Under the pieces are notes generated by a model, which was not told the DNA's origin, made no database searches, and worked only from the letters and a program-made list of their open reading frames with translations. Below, in pieces: positions 34,664 through 38,024 of a stretch of DNA of 38,024 nt (position 1 is its first letter; each line of letters starts with the position of its first letter). The translations under genes were made by a program, and so were the position numbers. The DNA is from an uncultured Bacteroidales bacterium (GTDB lineage: Bacteria > Bacteroidota > Bacteroidia > Bacteroidales > Bacteroidaceae). The stretch is taken from positions 1 to 38,024 of the forward strand of contig CACZXN010000018.1 in the NCBI GenBank assembly GCA_902785075.1. Direction: 5' to 3'.

Positions 34664-34756
34664 CTAGAAGCAGCTTAGAGTATGGCTAGAGTAAGCCTAG
34701 AGTATGGCTAGAGTAAGCCTAGAGTATGGCTAAGGTATGCTAAGGGTATGGATAGA
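34647..34756. repeat. 11-bp array B with alternating units, about 10 units
   Basis: Ten contiguous 11-mers start at 34647 and every 11 bp after. GTAAGCCTAGA and GTATGGCTAGA alternate, with one variant (AGCAGCTTAGA) and three degenerate units at the end. The palindrome CTAG (or a near match) recurs each 11 bp, and the preceding bases alternate AGCC/GGCT, which are reverse complements. It lies 77 bp after the transporter gene. Confidence 0.9.
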
Positions 34757-34823
34757 AACCCTCTTGAATCTTCATTAGGTCTGCACGGTTTATCCCTTAG
34801 ACTGGACTGTTTTCGCATGTATC

Positions 34824-34925
34824 TTATCTATCATTTTGCTTTGTTATCCTTGTAACAAAGTACTCCCCCATTGTTCCACCAACACGACCTTGAACACCGT
34901 ACATGTCTAAATAAACTTTTGCCAT
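34824..34925 (-). CDS. Small ORF, MAK-type, 33 aa (tentative)
   Basis: ATG at 34925, TAA at 34824. The product starts MAKVYLDMYGVQGRVGGTMG and ends TRITKQNDR. It shares MAK...YGxxGR with the 57-codon ORF at 5291-5464, although the two loci lie 29 kb apart. Array C begins 45 bp upstream of the ATG and array B lies 67 bp beyond the stop. No -7 element is seen upstream. It could be a small protein, the start of a decayed longer gene, or part of a mobile repeat unit; the DUF6266-like N-terminus is a guess. Confidence 0.4.
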   Translation of the reverse strand: MAKVYLDMYGVQGRVGGTMGEYFVTRITKQNDR

Positions 34926-34969
34926 AATGCTAATAAGTTTTAATTAATACCTAAATCATACCCTTGGAG

Positions 34970-35024
34970 ATAGAGAGAGGACTGAGAGGAGACTGAGAGG
35001 GGACTGAGAGGGGACTGAGCAAGC
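34970..35024. repeat. 11-bp tandem array C, ACTGAGAGGGG type
   Basis: Units start at 34970 (degenerate), 34981, 34992, 35003 and 35014 (partial). The central three read ACTGAGAGGAG, ACTGAGAGGGG and ACTGAGAGGGG. Unlike the other arrays the unit has no palindromic core. It lies 45 bp upstream of the small ORF at 34824-34925. Confidence 0.85.
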
Positions 35025-35077
35025 CTTGTGCAATCATCCCGAAAACATCCTAAAATAACGAAAGATACGAAAATCTA

Positions 35078-35256
35078 TTCTTACTGATGACAATCATGGA
35101 TGATTGCTTTGCTTAGCAAAGGTTTTGTTTTTCTAAAGTGCTTCTGAATGCTAGTTTCAAGACACTTAAGCAAAATAAAACTTATCATCAATACTAAAAC
35201 ATCTGTGTGAATCCGTAAGATCCGTGGTCGTTAAAAAAACATATCATCAGTAAGAA
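35078..35256. repeat. 179-bp segment bounded by a 13-bp inverted repeat
   Basis: TTCTTACTGATGA (35078-35090) is the exact reverse complement of TCATCAGTAAGAA (35244-35256). A weaker third copy (TATCATCAATACT) lies near 35183. Inside are two perfect small palindromes, AATCAT-gg-ATGATT and CTTTGCT-t-AGCAAAG. It could be a miniature mobile element; no target-site duplication was recognised. Confidence 0.5.
35201..35228 (+). repeat. CTGTGTGAATCCGT-type repeat, copy 1
   Basis: ATCTGTGTGAATCCGTAAGA and the following TCCGTGG resemble 35314-35348 (CTCTGTGTGATCCGTGTTAT). Repeats worded like this recur in Bacteroidota intergenic DNA. Confidence 0.5.
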
Positions 35257-35313
35257 CCTACCTATTTATTTTTGCATTGGTTTCGTATTTTCGCACTTTT
35301 TCGCAATCCATGA

Positions 35314-35348
35314 ATCTCTGTGTGATCCGTGTTATCTGTGTGAGGTTA
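35314..35348 (+). repeat. CTGTGTGATCCGTG-type repeat, copy 2
   Basis: TCTCTGTGTGATCCGTG, then TTATCTGTGTGAGG: the second half repeats the first imperfectly. Partner of 35201-35228. Confidence 0.5.
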
Positions 35349-35417
35349 AACAACTATTCAAAGTTCAAGGTTCAAGCTGAAGGATTCAACTTCAATTTTT
35401 CAACTGCCGCTTTGACC

Positions 35418-35506
35418 TGCCTTCGGTGAAGCCTCTCCGGCCCCCACATACTACCTTCTCTCTCGTAGAGAGAAGTACGTATGGGGTCAGAGCTTCACCT
35501 ACGGCA
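35418..35506. repeat. Long imperfect palindrome, about 89 bp
   Basis: TGCC-ttc-GGTGAAGC pairs with GCTTCACC-tac-GGCA at the outside, CCCCACATAC with GTATGGGG in the middle, and CTTCTCTCT-cgt-AGAGAGAAG (35455-35475) at the tip. The whole segment folds into one cruciform or stem-loop. It is intergenic with no neighbouring transposase. Confidence 0.75.
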
Positions 35507-35530
35507 ACTCCTAAAATCTAAGACCAAAAA

Positions 35531-35596
35531 CAGCGTAAATTCCAAACGAATTAAGCCTAAATTCAAGGAGAATTCAGCGTAAATTCCCATCGAAGT
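35531..35596. repeat. 11/22-bp array F with AATT every 11 bp
   Basis: Three 22-bp units start at 35531, 35553 and 35575. The self-palindrome AATT starts at 35538, 35549, 35560, 35571 and 35582, each exactly 11 bp apart, with a near match (AAGT) at 35593. CAGCGTAAATTC opens units 1 and 3; unit 2 is a variant. Confidence 0.85.
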
Positions 35597-35630
35597 CAGG
35601 CTCCAAACTCACTTCATGTGTTTGTCATGC

Positions 35631-35701
35631 AGGGGGAGGAATGGGGTGCATACATGAGATAGGGCTTCCGCCCTATCCTAAATTATTTCGCCCCGTTGGG
35701 G
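35631..35701. repeat. REP-like palindromic element, copy 2 (71 bp)
   Basis: Identical over 71 bp to 5828-5898, in the same orientation, with hairpins GATAGGGC-TTCC-GCCCTATC and CCCC-GTT-GGGG. The flanking sequences differ, so the element itself was copied or moved. Confidence 0.85.
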
Positions 35702-35719
35702 GAGAGAAATCATAAATTC

Positions 35720-35774
35720 ATGTTAGGTTTATGTTAGGTCTTAGTTACCTCTTAGTTAGGTCTTAGTTACCTCT
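35720..35774. repeat. 11-bp array D, GTTAGGT/GTTACCT alternating, 5 units
   Basis: Units start at 35720, 35731, 35742, 35753 and 35764: ATGTTAGGTTT, ATGTTAGGTCT, TAGTTACCTCT, TAGTTAGGTCT, TAGTTACCTCT. The cores AGGT and ACCT are reverse complements and alternate over the last four units. An extra ATGTTAGGTCT lies at 35831-35841. Confidence 0.85.
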
Positions 35775-35911
35775 TTAGAGAACCGAAAACACGACTACAA
35801 GTATCTGCAAAGCTATTTTTAGGGTATTTTATGTTAGGTCTTTGCGAATTTCATATTATTCTGCATTATTCATCGAATCATCCGAGAGATTTGACACACG
35901 GTATGTCGAAA

Positions 35912-35977
35912 CGGTCCCTCACTGGGAATCAAGCGGTCCCACACTGGGAATCAAGCGGTCCCACATTGGGACTCAAG
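35912..35977. repeat. 22-bp array E, three units with TCCC/GGGA
   Basis: Units start at 35912, 35934 and 35956. Each holds the near-palindrome TCCCA-nnn-TGGGA (TCCCTcacTGGGA in the first) between CGG and ATCAAG or CTCAAG. A single similar unit, TCCCAtatTGGGA, lies at 5916-5928 just after the first REP-like copy. Confidence 0.85.
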
Positions 35978-36010
35978 AGATGTTGAGCTGTAGGAAACGG
36001 AAACCGTTAG

Positions 36011-36048
36011 GGTAAGAGCTGTAGAGCAGAAGGGGGCTCTTTCTTACC
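36011..36048 (-). terminator. Possible hairpin at the 3' end of the fasciclin gene
   Basis: GGTAAGAGC (36011-36019) can pair with GCTCTTTCTTACC (36036-36048) with a bulge, overlapping the stop codon. It has no T tract, so termination is uncertain. Confidence 0.25.
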
Positions 36049-38024
36049 ACTTATCCTCAGGATAGATTTCGTTGTTGTAAACGGATCGTGGACATAGTTC
36101 CATGTAGTCGAATGCGAAGGAGCCATTCGAGGTTTCCAACTTCTGTTGTACACGTACCCAGTGTTCGGACTTTCCGTCAGAATGGAAGATGGTGTAGATG
36201 CGTCGCATGTCATCACGGATGGTACGCTGGAGTGTTCGTCCACCGGTACCGTCTGCTCCAGTTGCTCCATACGATGCCGGTCCTTTCATCCATCCACGGT
36301 TGTGAAGGGCTTTGTCGTATGCTGCGATTGCTTCATCGTCGCCCAAATCGTCATCTGACTTCCATCCGATTGACGGGTCGTCGCCGTGTTTGCGGAGGTC
36401 GATAGGTATGCCACAGGGTGCTCCGTCGAAATAGACTTGTATGATGCCTCGGGTGGCGAATCCGATACATACCTGGACACGGAACTCGTATTCTCCTTCG
36501 GGTACGGGTGGTATCTTGAACTGGATGTCGTACATGCCTGTTATCTGTACTTCGTCGCCTTGATATGACCAGAAGTCGAGATAGCGATTGCGGACGTGTA
36601 TGTGTGTTTTTGCGTCTTCGAATTTGAAGTTCTTGAGCGATCCTGCCTTAAAGGCGAGACAGGTATTGGGATTTTGTTCGGGATCGTAGGATGTGCTACG
36701 TGCGCCATATTGACCTGGGTAGTCGGGACAGCCTCCTGTGCCTCGCACTCCATGTCCGCGTGCGCCACTGGTGATGAAATCGGGGGACAGGGTGGTTGCA
36801 TCAATACGAAGGCGCTCGTTCAGCACTTCTTCCTGTGTCTGACGCCCATAGTCGATGATGTCGTTGAGGTAGTGGTACACTCCGTTGGTTGCCAAAAGGT
36901 CGATGGAGGCTTCGGACGGGGAGAGAATCCTTGAGCCTGGGATGAACACTCCTCTGCTGTCCTTACGATTCTGCACGCCCCTACGGTTGATATATCGTCC
37001 TGCTGATGAGCCTGAGGGGTATGATATCTTCATGATGGAATAGGGCATCATGGTCTCATACCAATCTGCCACATCCCAATGTTTGCGGTCGAAATTGGAT
37101 GCAAGCAGTCGGTTGTCGCATGTTAGCATGTTGTAAATGATTCGCTCGGGCAACAGGTGGTAGGACACAAACCGATTGAGTGAGTTTCGACGGTCGGTTT
37201 CGTCTGTCACATCTGCATCTTCTGGATACATCTCGTCGTAAACTTGCTTGGCATAGGCACGTAGGTCGTCGATGGTGTAGATGCCATGCTGGGCAAACAC
37301 TTCGTTCTTCTCAGCAAAGGCTGTGTAGCATATATAGCGTTTTTCCATGTATGACACATTATCGACTGTTGAGCCTGTAAGGTGACAAACTCCTTCTGCA
37401 AACGAGTCAACTGAACAATGATAGTTCTCGTCGATATAGTCGCGCAGGGAATCGTCCATGTGGGTAAGGAACAGTGCTTGTGTGAAGAGTGAGATGGTTG
37501 AATCCTGAAGCATGTAGTCGGGCAGCATCTCCGTTGCGGCATTGATGACGTGGTCAATGGTGTGAACCACACCGTTTTCTACAGAGTCGTCGCGATGGAT
37601 GATCTGTGCCGAGCGATTGATATAGTAGTTGATGGGCACGGATTCGGACTCTGTAGTGTCCTGCTCACATGTGATAGTGAGATAGCGGTCAAGCATATTC
37701 ATCGTAGGTAGTGTGGCATCCGAGAAATAGTAGGTGAAATAAGACTGCTCAATAATGTGTGTGGCTGCGATGGTGTCGCAATCCTCCACACTCAGCTCGT
37801 CGACTGACGAGAGGCCGCGTCCTGCCAAGAAGAGGTCGATCGCCTCATCGGTGGGAGCAAAGACGGTATAAGAACCGTAAGTGCCCAAAAGATCGAGGCT
37901 AACCATGCGCGACTTATTGATGATCTCGACAAACTTACTGAACAACTCAGGTCGTTTCAGCAAGTATGCATTGGCCATATCGCCCTTAGCGGTGTAATAG
38001 TTCTCGCGGTCGGGAGTGTCGTCA
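36044..38024 (-). CDS. Fasciclin-domain surface protein (5' end outside window)
   Basis: The frame stays open to the right edge: 15 further codons (DDTPDRENYYTAKGD) precede the first internal Met at 37978, so the N-terminus is missing. About 659 residues are visible. The first FAS1 domain has YGSYTVFAPTDEAIDLFLAG and GVVHTIDHVI; a second, more divergent one has LNRFVSYHLLPERIIYNML and GVYHYLNDIIDY. The last 220 residues (VPEGEYEFRVQVCIGFATRG, then HDGKSEHW-like text) form a beta-rich C-terminal domain. Such proteins in Bacteroidales are usually lipoproteins encoded near SusC/SusD pairs; adhesion or glycan binding is inferred. Confidence 0.8.
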   Translation of the reverse strand, partial: DDTPDRENYYTAKGDMANAYLLKRPELFSKFVEIINKSRMVSLDLLGTYGSYTVFAPTDEAIDLFLAGRGLSSVDELSVEDCDTIAATHIIEQSYFTYYFSDATLPTMNMLDRYLTITCEQDTTESESVPINYYINRSAQIIHRDDSVENGVVHTIDHVINAATEMLPDYMLQDSTISLFTQALFLTHMDDSLRDYIDENYHCSVDSFAEGVCHLTGSTVDNVSYMEKRYICYTAFAEKNEVFAQHGIYTIDDLRAYAKQVYDEMYPEDADVTDETDRRNSLNRFVSYHLLPERIIYNMLTCDNRLLASNFDRKHWDVADWYETMMPYSIMKISYPSGSSAGRYINRRGVQNRKDSRGVFIPGSRILSPSEASIDLLATNGVYHYLNDIIDYGRQTQEEVLNERLRIDATTLSPDFITSGARGHGVRGTGGCPDYPGQYGARSTSYDPEQNPNTCLAFKAGSLKNFKFEDAKTHIHVRNRYLDFWSYQGDEVQITGMYDIQFKIPPVPEGEYEFRVQVCIGFATRGIIQVYFDGAPCGIPIDLRKHGDDPSIGWKSDDDLGDDEAIAAYDKALHNRGWMKGPASYGATGADGTGGRTLQRTIRDDMRRIYTIFHSDGKSEHWVRVQQKLETSNGSFAFDYMELCPRSVYNNEIYPEDKW

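Larger units (their letters stand above)
34570..36043. other. 1.47-kb repeat-rich gap without conventional genes
   Basis: Left to right the gap holds array B (34647-34756), a 33-codon small ORF on the minus strand (34824-34925), array C (34970-35024), a segment bounded by a 13-bp inverted repeat (35078-35256), two CTGTGTGATCCGTG-type repeats (35201 and 35314), a long imperfect hairpin (35418-35506), array F (35531-35596), a REP-like element (35631-35701), array D (35720-35774) and array E (35912-35977). No ORF of 60 codons or more, tRNA or rRNA is seen. Confidence 0.8.

Noticed and set aside
34660-34689. Reading of array B as a peptide MARVSLEYG or MARSSLEYG, similar to the MAK ORF start
   Set aside because: The frame closes after nine codons at the next CTAG (TAG stop). 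The likeness follows from the GGCTAGA repeat and is probably chance.
34647-35977. Repeat arrays as a CRISPR
   Set aside because: Units are contiguous 11- or 22-mers with no unique spacers of 30 bp or more, and no cas gene is in the window.

Overview
The window comes from a Bacteroidota chromosome, most likely a Prevotella-like member of the Bacteroidales. The evidence is a complete type IX secretion core (porP-porK-porL-porM-porN), a separate gldH, class I iron-sulfur fumarase, menaquinone biosynthesis, and promoters with the Bacteroidota -7 element TAnnTTTG (mostly TAACTTTGC). Secreted proteins also carry a shared C-terminal tail of the type IYNLQGQRIN...DGKK.

Layout. Positions 1-5186 hold three secreted-protein genes (one cut by the window edge) that end in nearly the same 28-residue tail. 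The two complete ones have similarly built upstream regions. Positions 5187-6052 are a repeat-rich gap with GC-rich hairpins, a small ORF, an 11-bp tandem array and a REP-like element. Next come menA plus a CPBP protease, then a tight plus-strand run recN / degenerate protease-TPR / serine acetyltransferase / THUMP methyltransferase / PSP1 protein / gldH (7691-15007). Positions 15004-21303 are an envelope region: a minus-strand operon (GT9 glycosyltransferase, phosphoesterase, LtaS-like membrane sulfatase) diverging from a plus-strand pair (GT4-type glycosyltransferase, WaaP-like kinase). Positions 21300-24518 hold rsgA, frr and fumarase on the minus strand. Positions 24885-33105 hold the type IX secretion operon downstream of a 7TM-HD (PgpH-like) phosphodiesterase, all on the minus strand. 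A NupG-like nucleoside transporter follows, then a 1.47-kb repeat-filled gap, then a fasciclin-domain protein that runs off the right edge.

How they connect: porP/K/L/M/N build the secretion machine, and the tailed proteins at the left end are plausible clients or surface proteins. The LPS-type glycosyltransferases and kinase may build the glycolipid to which such cargo is anchored.

The most unusual signal lies in the gaps. At least seven short arrays with unrelated unit sequences all have a period of exactly 11 or 22 bp, one or two DNA helical turns. In six of them a 4-bp core recurs once per turn as a self-palindrome or alternates with its reverse complement. Five arrays lie in the single gap 34570-36043. 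Two of the arrays sit 45-76 bp upstream of small ORFs that both begin MAK and share a YGxxGR motif. I do not recognise this as a described system.
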